Source of the DNA: Wyeomyia smithii
Lineage: Eukaryota > Arthropoda > Insecta > Diptera > Culicidae
DNA: 64,000 bases
Assembly (NCBI RefSeq): GCF_029784165.1
Contig: NC_073696.1
Location: forward strand, 262,738,494-262,802,493
Direction: 5' to 3'
Shown here: positions 1 through 11,809 of the stretch, piece by piece
Position numbering within the stretch: position 1 is the stretch's first letter
Layout: each line of letters opens with the position of its first letter
Translations under genes and position numbers: made by a program
The notes under the pieces: generated by a model
What the model was told of the DNA's origin: nothing
The model's database searches: none
What the model saw: only the letters and a program-made list of their open reading frames with translations

Positions 1-1
1 T

Positions 2-2405
2 CCTACCCAAAATAAAACCCCGTACTATCTAGCACCGTCCAAGCAAGTTCAAATTAAGTTAACCGTTCTTGAGCAATCTCGAATACAGCTATCACTAGAC
101 GTAGTTCGAGACAACGTCAGTCGACTTCAGAATACCCAAACCCAGAATATGGTTGAAACCGACGAACTGCAAGCTCAGATTTACGCGCCTACTTTCTTTG
201 TGGAAGTGAAACGAAAGTCGAATGAAGAGGTTATTTTCTCCTCCGCAAGAGGACCTCTCATTGTAACGGACAGTTTCATCGAATGGACGCTGTATCTCGG
301 GGTGGACATTCTGTTCGGCTTAGGCGAAGCCGTACTGGAACCCGGCAAGAAGTATCTACTACTTAACAACCAAAATTCCTCCGCTGTTCCCGTCATTATG
401 GGGTACAGTGAGTATTATCTACTAACACCAAAATCAGAAAACTTAAAACTTATTTTCACGTCTCACTCATAGACGCCAAAACCAACCAATTCAACGGAGT
501 TGTGTTCAACAGCCCCGGGATGACCGAAGTCGAGATTGTTCGTTCTCGACTGATCGTGATACGAAGTCAGTTCACAGGATCCTTCCAAGTGGAGCTGCTG
601 CCGGGTCCGAATCCGATTAATTTACATCGTCAGCTGAAAACGCTAGCCCAGAACCAATATCTGCCAGCCTTCTGGTCGTACGGAATTCACGTGTGCGATC
701 AGTCGCGTGTGAGTAATCTTACGACCGTCCAGACGGACATCGAAACTCTACTGGCTAATAAAATTATCTTCGATAGCCACTGCCTTCATGATGATCTGTT
801 TTGGTTGTCGAATAGTATGGCGATAACCGAACAGGTGGAAGGTTTACAGCTGCTTCTAGCAGAAAATGGCAAGCGGTTTCTGGCATCGATCGTGATGGTG
901 CTGGAATCGACAGGGAATTCGGCTTATACAACAGCTCGGAATTATGGTTTGCTGTTGAGGAATGCTCATAACATCGCCTCCTACCGGGGATTAGTTCGCA
1001 ATCGAACGGCAGCCTATGTGGATTGGCGTACGACGCGGGTCGAGCTGAATCAATGGTTGAATCGAACTTGGGAACGAGTTGCCAATCTCAATGCTTCCGG
1101 ATACAGCTTGAAGGAAGCAGCGCTACGCGATGACGGTAACAAGAGCTATCCAATGCAGGGTCAGTTGGCGTATCTTCCAGCTGAGCTGAACAGTTCCATT
1201 GCCGATTTGATTCGTTGGGATACTAAGGTTTCCGACAGTATGGAGATGCTGATCAGAAGTCAAAATCGAATTGGTCCTGAGATGATGCGAGCCGTTCAAA
1301 AACAAATTGGAAGTGAGGAGGAATTGTTGATTGCCGGAGCGTATGATATTCACTCTAAGGCTGCCATTCTAGCCCAGAATGTGTCAGCGAATTGGATATC
1401 GCTACGGAATGAGGTGAATCGAGCGATCGGTCTCTCGGTGGCAGGGCTCAGTTTTATCGGAACTCCCGTGTGCGGAAACGCTGGCGACAACGTAACCGAA
1501 GAGCTTTGCATACGGTGGTATCAGTTTGGATCACTTCTACCGCTTTTTAAGGTGACTTCGGATAGAACCGCCAATCGATTTAGCCGATTCGCCCAACGGA
1601 TCATGCTATCCACGGTACGGAAACGGTTCGCTCTATTGGAATATTTGAACACACTGATCGTAACCGATTCACCCTATCTGCGCCCGATGTTTTTCCATTA
1701 CGATGAGGCTCGTAACTTTACCGTTGAACTTTGGGAGCAGTTCATGGTTGGCAGTTCGCTCTTTGTGGCTCCTGTACTGTTGCCGCAGATGACGCAAATC
1801 GACATTTACTTCCCGGAGACGTTCTACGAGCTTTGGTCGGGCGACGAGCTGCCAACCAACGACGTTCTGCACTACGCGGTCGTGGAATCCGATTTGCCAA
1901 TGTTCTTGAGACCAGGTCACCTGATCGCACTCCGGGAGATTTCCGACGATATTCTGGCGGTTGAGGAAGCCCGCCTACAGCCGATGTACCTGATTGGAGC
2001 GTTCGGGTGTAACATTCGAAAAACACGTTGCGAATCCATCGGTGCGGTTGTGTTTGTTGTCGGGTTTAAGCTGAACTATTCCGCAGTTTTGGATGAAGTG
2101 AGCTTTGCAGGAATGTTTTTCGCATTCAATCGAATGATTGTTGTTTTTTTTTTTTACAGGAGCTTGTAGTTCGCATCCAGCTAACAACCGATGATGTCAA
2201 TTTAACGGAAATGGCATGTTCATCAACCGCAAAAACTCTTTCCGGCGAAATAGGTTCCATTCAGCTGTACGGACATCCCAATCGCACCGAGCCACTAGTG
2301 GAACAGTTGGGCTTCGATTTGTGTCAGCTGGTAGAGAGCGACGAGTTGAGCAAAATCTATCGCTTTCCGAACACAAACAGAAACGAAGCTGTCATTGATA
2401 AATAA
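2..2405 (+). CDS. GH31 alpha-glucosidase-like protein, probable pseudoenzyme (5' end outside window)
   Basis: Three exons are read: 2-407, 473-2097 and 2160-2405, with GT-AG introns of 65 and 62 bases; 758 residues lie in the window and the frame is open to its left edge. The order of segments follows lysosomal-type GH31 enzymes: N-terminal beta domain, the HGVFLLNS-type block (here NGVVFNSPGM), the block before the barrel (LPAFWSYGIHVC), then the barrel and a C-terminal beta domain. Active GH31 enzymes carry a WIDMNEPSNF-type nucleophile motif, which is absent, and a GDxxSxW acid/base motif, which here reads AQNVSANW with Asn for Asp. The fold is therefore recognisable but glycosidase activity is unlikely. 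About 13 N-glycosylation sequons suggest a secreted or lysosomal protein. An AATAAA overlaps the stop codon at 2401-2406 and may act as poly(A) signal. The family is certain; loss of activity is inference. Confidence 0.88.
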
Positions 2406-3634
2406 ACGCAATTTCACCACGGCCCGCAAACAGGCAAACACGTCATAAAAATAGCACGGAAAATAACTATCACTTTTATATACGCTGCAAGCAATCACAG
2501 CTTATCAATATTTTTCCTCTGCTAGTACTCAGCAACAACATGCCAGCAAAAAGGCCTTGTCCCCTGCAATCGTCGATAGTTTCATCAGTAAAAATATTCT
2601 CAAAAGGCAATTCCTCGATCGGCATCGCAAAATAAACCTCTACTTGATAACGTCCTTGAATCTTAGCATGGCGGAGTCTAGCGAAGTGTGTGCACTCTAT
2701 AAAAATGTTAAACGATGAGAATGTGAAAAGCTTTTCCTCAAGTGTTATTGTAACAAACAAAATAACAAAATCCTGTTCGCCAGACTAATAATACAAAATA
2801 CAATGATTATAGGATGAGACGAGGGTTAAAAAATACGGTTATACAAATTAACATCGAAACAAAAGCAAACATAACCGTATAATGATGTCGTCAGCCGACT
2901 AAAACTGCAATGCCACAAAATGAACGGAACAAATTAAAAGTTTTATTGCTCCGCAGTGATTCACATTTTTCCGAACATAATTTCGATGCGGGAAACTATT
3001 GAAACGCAAATACGAGCGAATTCTCTTTGAAGAGAAGTAAAAATAATTAATTGTCGACCATCATAGCAGGAAACCCGTAATTTGTCTGATCTGTATAAAC
3101 ATGCCTTAGCTACCATTCTTAGTTTCATAGAAACCTGGAGGCAAAAGCTTGTGGAAAATATTTAACAACTGTTTTCGTAATGCAGTTTCTGTGGAAACTT
3201 CAAAAAGTTTGCCAGTGGCAGATTTGTTCGCTTTCCTAAGTGTTTCTGCGTTGCTTTAATTTTGCACGTTTACCACCCCCAGGAAGTTCCTTTTGATGTA
3301 AGTCTGTGTAATTAGCAACTTTTTCCGAGGCAAACCGGATGGAAAGAAATTCTCTCGCAGGCAGCAACGCCCACAGTGCGAATGGAAGGAAACTGGTTGC
3401 AGCGAATCCACGGGCAAGAGGGTCACCTCGAGCGAATCATTCATTGTTATTTCTGCTCAAAAAACAACCAGATTTCAGCCAATGTAGTTAATGATTTTCA
3501 ACATTGACTAACGCAAAAAAGGCCTACATTAAAACATTAACCGTAATTTTATATTATTTTTCACTTACAATAAAAAAAAATTCGAAAATCGATCTCAGAA
3601 ACGGACTGTCAAATTGCTTTTTACTATTGCAGTC
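2406..3634. other. Intergenic, no gene recognised
   Basis: AT-rich sequence after the GH31-like gene. One 94-codon open frame on the minus strand (2476-2760) resembles nothing I know, and its region shows no splice or repeat signals, so I do not call it a gene. Confidence 0.5.
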
Positions 3635-3800
3635 CTCATGGTTCTGTGGTTAGCGATGTCGGTCGGCTAGCTCTCCCATACGTTATTTTTCGTACCGGAA
3701 AATCGTTCGTTGTCGATTAGCATTGAATCTAGATCGGGTGGATTGGTTGTGAGGAGCTAAGCCTCAACAATCAGCATCTAACTTAACATTGAGATTTGAT
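3635..3800 (+). repeat. Possible decayed SINE-related fragment
   Basis: A stretch near 3715-3755 (GTCGATTAGCATTGAATCTA followed by GATTGGTTGTGAGG) closely matches 37017-37060 in the body of the tRNA-derived SINE at 36814-37166, in the same plus-strand reading. A TGTGGTTAGCGATGTCGG stretch at about 3653 could be an A box, but its orientation does not agree with the SINE body, so the copy may be rearranged. Confidence 0.4.
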
Positions 3801-3989
3801 TCGTTATACAGTTTCGATTGTCTTGACATTTCTGTATTCTTTGGCGTAGAATGGAGAATATTGAAAATTGCCGAATATCAAATGGTAATAACTTATTCAG
3901 TTTTCAACGGATTTCCTTCATTCTTGCAGTAACCGATTGAAAAAATACCTAAGCATCCACCAAAATGCGATCAATGGGCCTTTTTAGGA

Positions 3990-4330
3990 GCAAATTTCGA
4001 CCAACGAGAGTTGCGAACAAGGTCAAATACCAATCAATATGGGTATTTTCGACCTCAGACACCATTTTGAAGTTCAAGATGGTGACTTTCGGTTTCTGGA
4101 AAAGGCCTAACATGGCCGAATACCACCAATAATGGATGTACAGAAACTGGAAATCAGCTTCAGACACCATTTGGATGTTCTAAAGGGTGAATACTCCAGG
4201 AATCAGAATGATGCCCAGAGAACAGAAATTGACGCAATTGCGAAATCCACGATTGCAACAAATACCACTTAATATGGGTATTAACTTCAGACCCCATTTT
4301 CGAGGTCAAGATGTTGACTACCATCATGCG
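3990..4330. repeat. Three diverged tandem units of about 110-135 bases
   Basis: The phrase 'ATGGGTATT...CAGACACCATTTTGAAGTTC...' occurs near 4038, in degraded form near 4135-4190 (CAGACACCATTTGGATGTTC), and again near 4272 (ATGGGTATTAAC...CAGACCCCATTTTCGAGGTC). No open frame runs through all units, so I read this as an old noncoding tandem repeat. Confidence 0.55.
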
Positions 4331-5069
4331 CATTTCCGTAAGCGAGACGATGTTCAGAGGCCGTGAATCAACCTCTGTTACTATTTTATTATTTCAGAAC
4401 TGCCACATTTTTTCAGAGAGCTCGTTTATTAGTGTTAGATAAAAGTTACTGAACATATTGATACACAACAGTCTTTTGTAATCTTTGTGTTAGAGCGGGT
4501 TTATAGAGAATTATTACTGAAAATTGCCTCTCCAGACCATAAAGTTGATTCCAATCGAGTGTATTCCCTAACCTATTGCGAGAAATACATTGATATAAGA
4601 CAGGTTGCCGTAATTTTACGTTTACTTGCGGTCGTGTCTAATACACAATCATATTTCTAACATATTCGACGTTTTTTTCTACGTTTTCGAACTTGTAGTT
4701 AAATTTAATTTTTTTGGTAATTTTTGACATTTTATACATTTTCCGTCTTTTTTGTTTTTATTTTAGTTTTGACGTTTTTGAGTTTACAACCATTTATTAA
4801 AATCAAACCTTTTTTTTTTGATGTGTGTTTCGTTGTTATTTACTCTATTTAATGTTTTTTGTGACATTACCACCGTTTTTTAGCACATTTTGATATTTTT
4901 GTTATTGTTATTTATATTTTTTTTCGAGATTTGTGATGCTTGTCAACGTTCATGACACATTTTTGCACACCAGAGATGTGGTGGTACCCCGATATTTTTT
5001 AAGGTTTTTATAATCAAAATAATAATTTTTATTTTTTTAGAGATTTTAATTTTGGCGTTCATTGACACC
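4331..5069. other. T-rich intergenic sequence
   Basis: Mainly T runs with scattered GTTTTTG-type words. Nothing coding or structured was recognised. Confidence 0.5.
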
Positions 5070-5130
5070 TCTCTCTCTCCTTTTCTCTTGTTTCTTTGTC
5101 TCTATTTTTTATCTTTCTTTCTTTCTCTCT

Positions 5131-5228
<98 letters not shown>

Positions 5229-5285
5229 GTCTTTCCTTCTTTCTTTCTTTTCTCTCTTTTTTTCTCTCTCTTCTCTCTCTCTTGT
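5070..5285. repeat. (CT)n microsatellite
   Basis: About 215 bases of nearly pure pyrimidine on the plus strand, with long uninterrupted CT runs near 5139-5178 and 5190-5220 and TTTC interruptions on both sides. The Ser/Leu/Phe-rich open frames across it are a by-product of the repeat. Confidence 0.95.
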
Positions 5286-6177
5286 GAGGTTTTATTTAAT
5301 CCTCAATGCCGTGGTATCTTTTAACATAAACTATACACCTCGATGTTAGGATTTTGAATGAGTTTATTGATAGCTTCATATTATACTTCAAGTCTCCTAC
5401 GGGAGACACTTGAGGCACCGTTCTGTGTATTGGTCATGTACGCGCTATGTACATCGATGTGCATGCAAAAGGGATAGGGATAGAGACTTTTAAAAGCCAT
5501 CGCTGTACATATGGTAACAGCAAGGTTCAGTCGTGTGAAACGCGACACTTTTTTTCGTCGCAGCAAACGCTGACAATTTTGAGCAGGCATTGAACTGAAG
5601 GTTCAACAACAAACACTGTTTCCAAAAAAAAAAAGAAAGAGAAATATGTAAGATACAAATAAACTTTCGTTACAGACATTGTTTGTTTTGCTATAGCAAA
5701 CAACATTGTAGAACATTGAAAAATTGTAGAAAATCACTACCAAAAGTTATATTGAAAGAACTGACTTTTAGTGGCAATCTGTAGAAAACTCCACATGAGT
5801 TCATTTAAATAGGCAGATAGAAGTATGGCGTCTTTGACAAAGTTGATTCTTATGAAATGTGCTACAATTTTGCCGAATACGATGAATTTTTATATGCAAA
5901 AATGAAAAAAGTAAAATTCGCTTTTCACTGTTAAATGGATTGATCACAAAACTGTAACTTCTATAACATGGAGAATAATTAATGGAACAACTTTACTGAA
6001 GACACCAACACTATGGCTCTAAAATCATGTTTTTCGGGTCAAAATAATTTCGATCACGTTTTTGCAGCTTTGGAAACAGTGTGCGGCGGTTAGCAATAAA
6101 TCATTCACCATGTTTCCACTGGTGTGGTCCTGCTGAAGATACCATACTGCATCAAATTTTGAACACTTAAGCTATGA
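5286..6177. other. Intergenic, no gene recognised
   Basis: No coding frame of note and no repeat boundary that I could fix. It lies between the CT microsatellite and the foldback element. Confidence 0.4.
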
Positions 6178-7525
6178 TGTAACTCCTTGCACTGAACAAT
6201 CAACGAAAAATGAATTTTCTCGGCGATCTTAAAGGTTTAACATGTTGCTTATTTTATTTTCATTGCAACTAAGTGCTATTTATATAGATTTAAACATGTT
6301 TTGTTTATGCGGCTAACGAGAATTCAGACCTCGGCTTTGATTCAAATTCCGAGCACTTCAATGTAATCACTAAGAGATAGATAGGCAAACCGTCTCAACA
6401 CTGACTGTCACTTTTTTCAACGCCTGCTGGTTCCCTGAAAGTGGTCCTATAGTGAAGAGCTATACATCACTGGGTGATTGACATTCCAAGGAACAAAATG
6501 GTATATAATAATCATACTTTTGATTACTCCAGCTATAATAATGTGATTTTTATTCCGAAGTGTTCGAAGTTTGAGACTGTTCTAAGTTTGAGTCAAAACG
6601 GTATAATATTTGGAAAGGTTGGTGATGGCATGTGAAATACACATGTCACACCCTCCTTTCTCTCTCTCTCTAATTTTCTCTCATTTCTCTCTCTCTCTTG
6701 CATTTCTCTTACTCTCTTTCTCTTTCTCTCTTTCTTTTTTCTTTTTTCTTTCTCTATTTCTTTTTTCTTTTTCTCTCTTTCTACCTCTATTTTCTCTCTC
6801 TCTCTCTCATTTCTCTCTCTCTTTCCTCTCTCCTTTCAATCTCTCACATTTCTCTATCTATTTCCCATTTCTCTATCTATTTTCCTTTTCTTTCTCTTTC
6901 TTATTTCTCTCTCTATCTCTCGTCTGCTTTAATTCTTTTTCTGTTTTTTCTTACTTCTTCAATTTACCCTTCTTTGTAGTTTTAAAAAGCATTATTTATA
7001 TTAATCGAAAACTATACACAGGTACTTATATTCAGGAGCTACTGATTAGATTTCAATGTATATCGATTTTGAGAAATAGTCGTTAAGTTCAGAAATTCTT
7101 ATTGATTATAAACTATATACCGTTCTGATTCAAACTTCGAACACTTTACAATTAAATCGAATTATTTAGCTAGTGTAATAGAAAGAATGATTATAATATA
7201 CCATTTCGTTCCTTGGAATGTCCTTCACCCAGTGATGTATAGCTCTTCACTATAGGACCACTTTCAGGGAACCAGCAGGCGTTGAAAAAAGTCACAGTCA
7301 GCATTCAGACGCTTTGCCTATCTATCTTTTAGCGATTACGTTGAAGTGTTCGGAATTTGAATCAGAACCGATTTCTAAATTCTCCTTGTTTTCAAGTACA
7401 AAACGTGTTTAAATCTATATAAATAGCACCTAATTACAACAACAATAAAATAACCAACATGCTGAACCTTCAAGATCGATGAGAAAGTTCATGTTTCGTT
7501 GATTTCTAAGAGCAAGAAGTTACAA
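6178..7525. mobile_element. Foldback element with arms of about 420 bases around a pyrimidine tract
   Basis: The arm at about 6178-6610 is repeated in inverted orientation at about 7110-7525. Matching landmarks are CCTGCTGGTTCCCTGAAAGT (about 6424) against its complement near 7263, and TCACTGGGTGATTGACATTC near 6468 against 7217. The arms differ by substitutions and small indels, so the copy is old. Between them lies a C/T-rich tract (6655-6965) with CTCT and TTTCT runs. No transposase is encoded, so this fits a non-autonomous foldback DNA transposon. A fragment of the inner arm recurs at 56222-56310. Confidence 0.75.
6655..6965. repeat. Pyrimidine-rich low-complexity tract in the foldback loop
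   Basis: Imperfect CT and TTTC repeats on the plus strand, less pure than the tract at 5070-5285. The 158-codon frame through it is low-complexity Ser/Leu/Phe and not a gene. Confidence 0.85.
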
Positions 7526-7632
7526 AAAATGGAAATCTGCAAAAAAATATTGGCGTGCAACAAAAAATCGGCAGCTGTTCTGGTTTTAGAGTCGTTGTCA
7601 GCTGTATTTGTGATAAATTTGGCTAAGATGTA

Positions 7633-7874
7633 GGGTAATTGCTCTATTATTCATCTCAACAGCTAGCTGCACCTATATTCATCTTATTTCTCTCATTTGT
7701 CCAATTTACCTTCAAATTTCTACAAATTATTGAAAGTGAATCTATTTGCTTCTCGATATTGTCAAGTGGTTGAAAGTTTCACGTTGAAAACATGGTGAAA
7801 TTTGACGCTAAATTGATCAAAAAGGCATGATGAGATGAATATAGGTACTGAGATGAATATAGGAGCGATTACCC
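7633..7874. mobile_element. TA-flanked MITE, GGGTAA termini
   Basis: The left end GGGTAATTGCTCTATTATTC and the right end, whose complement reads GGGTAATCGCTCCTATATTC, form terminal inverted repeats of about 28 bases. TA dinucleotides at 7631-7632 and 7875-7876 fit a TA target duplication. At 242 bases without a coding frame it fits a Tc1/mariner-type MITE. Its end words recur near 27207-27245. Confidence 0.75.
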
Positions 7875-7876
7875 TA

Positions 7877-9889
7877 TTTCTTTTTTAATCGTTTTCTTTC
7901 GTTTGCATAGGTTTTTGAGGCACTTACAACTAAGCTCAATTTGGAAAGGGTTTTGTCTCTAGCCCCATCCATCTATCAATCCACTTTTCGCTAAATTTGG
8001 AATCATTTTCTGCTCTGCCCTTTTTCTTTCAGAACGCTTTTATTCGTCAACCATTTGGCTGAATTCAAATCATTTCCGTTTTGATCTTTACTCTTTATAG
8101 AATTAATTTATTACACAGTGCAACAAAAATTTACTTTTTTTCTGCCTTGGCTTCTATATATAATTTTTTGTGTATTTTTATACAAAACTAAATTTTCCCG
8201 AGATTGAACATATTTCAACTTAAGGGGCAACAATAGCGCCATTTCGAATTTTTGAGAAACCGGTAATTTTTGTGGTTTTTTCGACGTTATTTCGTTTTGA
8301 GGCCAAATATCAAAATTCTAAGAGTTTGACCACATATTAGCATCTTTTTACCCATCTTTTGAAAAAAAAAAACAGATCTTAAATCGGACAAAAACTGAGC
8401 TCAAAACGGTGATTCTACGAAACCGGGTTCGGCAAAGTTTTAGTATATTTCACAAAGCAAAATAATATCGATTATTTCTGAGCATTAATGGTAATTCGCT
8501 AATATCTTAAAGTGGTAGTCAAATTATATCTTATTTTGAGTAAAAAAGTCTCAGAAATCGAATGGTAGGTGCCTGATCTACGTAAATGGCATTTAGGCAT
8601 TTTAAGGTAGTTCGAAATACCTAATTAGCTTTCTCCGTTTTCTGAAGGCTTTTTTAACATAATTTCAAATCATTTGTTTCTGTTTCTTCGTTACTTGTAA
8701 AATTTTTAATCTTTTTTAATCTTTTCTACCTAAATAAAGCGTAATAAACCATTATTTCCATTGTTGGCTTTTTTCACACATTAGTGACGTTTTTTTAAAT
8801 AATTTTGAACTAAATTCAGTAATCATCTTTTCTATTTGGGAGAAGTGTTTTCAAATGTTTTGGGCTACATTTACAAGAGTTTTTATGCATTTTAAATTGA
8901 ACCTGATATAGTTTTTCCTTGAGCTTGTTTTTTTTTCAGATTTAGAGTTGCTCTTTCAAGTTATTAGGTTCTAATTTGAGATAATTTTTTTTATGTCCAA
9001 GGTTATCAAAGTTAGCAGAGGGGGTGGCAAAAAATTAATAACACCGAGACGAAAAAAAAGAAATATCTTTGATCAAAGTTTGTGTGCAAGTTATAACGTT
9101 TGTAACTTGCACTCAACTAAATGTTGAAAAATAACACTTAATTATTATTATTATTTATTTCGCTTGCCTTTCGACGACACTCTCGCTGTCACCTGACGTG
9201 TGTTGCTAAATTAAGCATTTATGCTGTCGGAAAACCAATGAAATGAACAAAACGGTTTGAGCTTTTTTTTCTTCCCCTTCCAATATTCAAGATTTTTGAA
9301 GGGGGTGGTGACATAAAATGAAAATATGTCAATGAAATTTGTAACGGCCTTAGTGCGTTAAAATGCATCAAGCTTTTGGAAATGGCAATCGACTTTCATT
9401 TGTTGATTACATGTACCTAAGTTTTATTCTTCATTATTATTTTCGATGCTGGTTTCAACTTTTGAAAGTAATTTTCGTTTATTGGACTACATTTGGATAT
9501 TGTTGTTTGTTTAGAAAAGGTTAAAAAAATAGCAATTGCTTTTATTTTCATTTCATTGCTTTCATTTTCATTTTTTTTGAGTTTTTGTTTTTTTTCCTTA
9601 TCGTGTTTTCAGGCACTTGAAGTTATATTCAGGATTATTTTTTTCTCGAGTTCTCCTGGATATCAGGGATGTTTTTTCCAGTGTTATCTCTTGTATGCTT
9701 TCTTACTAATTTTTAGAGACGTTTTAGAGTTTTTTGACGTTAATTTCTGGATGAATTTTTGATAGTAGTTATCGGCCTATCCCTGACTTAAGATAAACCT
9801 GACCTCAATTGGTTTAGGTTTTCACCTGCTATCCAAAAAAATTTGGATTAAATATTTTTTATTTCCGGTTAAAATGTTTTCAATGCTGC
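7877..9889. other. Intergenic, AT-rich
   Basis: About 2 kb without a convincing gene. There is one perfect small hairpin at 9084-9112 (10-base arms GTGCAAGTTA, 9-base loop). The 89-codon frame at 9493-9762 is Phe/Leu/Ser-rich T-run translation and is not supported. Confidence 0.45.
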
Positions 9890-10660
9890 GTTTTTTTTTT
9901 TTTTAAAGGAGGGTTTGTTAGTATCTTAAGTATCTATGATAAATATTAGTAAATTATGAGTATGTGTGTCCAATCACAAATAATGACTTTTCAACACCGT
10001 TAGAAAATTGTAATTTTTATTGTTAAGATTTGCTTTCGCAATTGGGACTTAACATTCGCAGGGATTTAAACCTACTTGTCAGAAAAGGGAAATAAACTTA
10101 CAACTAACTTAATCGTAACTTAATGGCTATAAAGAGAACTTATCGTAGCAATGGAGGATTGCAACGATTTTTGTCGAAAATTGTTAATTTATTTAACTTA
10201 GCTAATTTTATTTAACATAGCTTCTAATGTTTCAGCACCAGTAAGTCTATGTAATTCGAGTGTACCAAACCAAGGAGGACGTTGAAAAAACTTTTTCAGA
10301 ATTTTATTCTGAATCCTTTGAAGCGTTTTCTTTTTTGTTAAACAAAAACTTGACCAGATCAGTACAGCATAAAGTATTGCTGGTCTAAATTTTTTTTGTA
10401 AATCAACAGTTTATTCTTCAAACAAAGTTTAGAGTTTCAGTTAATGAAAGGATATAAACATCTCGTATATTTATTGCATTTTGCTTGTATACTCTCAATG
10501 TGCTTTTTAAAAATAAGTTTTTATCGTAAATTAGTCCCAAGTACTTAACTTTGTCAGACCAACTTAAATTAACCCCATTTATCTTGACAACGTGATTATT
10601 GTTTGGCTTGAGGAAAGAAGCCCTAGTCTTATGAGGAAGAATTATCAATTAAGTTTTTGA
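9890..10660 (-). mobile_element. Non-LTR retrotransposon remnant (Jockey-like 3' end)
   Basis: On the minus strand, 10648-10418 encodes a typical segment downstream of the RT catalytic core (KTRASFLKPNN, KVKYLGLIYDKNL). In another frame, to about 10200, follow the usual closing motifs: RPAILYAVLIWSS, LQRIQNKILKKFF and PWFGTLELHRLTG. A T run at about 9892-9904 would be the 3' poly(A) tail. At least one frameshift separates the pieces and the whole 5' part is missing. The clade is judged only from these motifs. Confidence 0.65.
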
Positions 10661-11399
10661 AGCATTGGGAGAGATTTTCTACTTTTGCAAGTAGGAATGA
10701 AAAGAGATAAATCACGAAGATTTTATCTTTTCAGCTTCTACAGAAGCTTTTTGCCATATTGAATCTGTTATGTTTTTATTTCGAGCAGTTTACAACTATT
10801 TCGGAAATCAAAATCTTTTTTTTTAATCTATCGTATAGTTTTTTCTGGCGTTTAAAAGTGTTTTGAATCCTTCAAAGCATAGGCTTTATTGCAGCAAACA
10901 AGGCTAGCAAAATGCACCTACTAGGGAACGCGATCGAAACTTGGCTGGTGACAGCTGAGTGACATACGAGCTACTCGTCCAAAATATAGCCGACTTGCCA
11001 TCTGTAATACCAAAATTGGTCAGACGAGCAACTCGCCGCTTGCCTTGTCTTCTGTAATTGGGACCATAATTTGTGATTATATTTTTTTCGGTTTCTTCTG
11101 AATTATGAAGCCGTTCGCTTTGCCCTGCTCTGTTTATTTAATGCATTTTTCGGCTCTCTCTCGGAATTTGGATGGGATTCTTTTCATTTTTGGCTTTAAT
11201 GGTATTGGTGGTTTTGGGCTGATTTTTAAATTATTGTTAGTCTTTTGCTAACGTTTTTTTGTTTAATCACTAAACAAAACAACAGAAATAAACATTTTCG
11301 ACTTAACGGTGTAAAAAATGTCAGCGTGGGCAAAAAGGGGGGGAAGTATTTGGTAAATGTCCACGAGGGGGACGGAGCTCTAAAATGACGATTTTGAAA
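10661..11399. other. Intergenic, no gene recognised
   Basis: AT-rich sequence between two retrotransposon remnants of opposite orientation. Nothing further can be supported. Confidence 0.4.
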
Positions 11400-11809
11400 T
11401 GAAACGCTGCAACTTCTTTTTGATAAAACCTCTAGTCTTGGTCTTAATCAAATAAATCATGTGAAAAACGGACAAAATTGTTATCTAGATCTGTTAATGT
11501 CCAACATTAGTGAGTTTTGTGTGACGAATTCATTACAACCATTATGGAAGTGCATGTGAATAAAAGACCTGACGAATATGAATTCGAAGATGTTTTTGAC
11601 TTTCAGTCAGCAAACTATGATGAATTAAAACATAAACTAAATAGTATCAACTGGCAAGATGTATTGTTTGAAGACGGAAACGTCGATTCGGCTATAGAAA
11701 ATTTTTATAAGATATTATCTGATTTATTTATTAGCGATATACCATTGAAAAGAATAAGACGTCATGGCAATTCCAAATACCTAGTCTGGTACAATAGACA
11801 AATTTAAAA

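Noticed and set aside
2476..2760. 94-codon minus-strand frame near the GH31-like gene
   Set aside because: It shows no known motif and no partner exons; length alone is not enough in this composition.
4680..5050. T-rich stretch as matrix attachment or origin
   Set aside because: Base composition alone cannot support such a call.
5052..5349. Open frames of 63-95 codons across the CT tract
   Set aside because: They are pure Ser/Leu translation of a microsatellite in all three frames.
6610..7086. 158-codon open frame, hydrophobic and Ser-rich
   Set aside because: It translates the pyrimidine tract in the foldback loop; there is no codon bias or recognisable protein.
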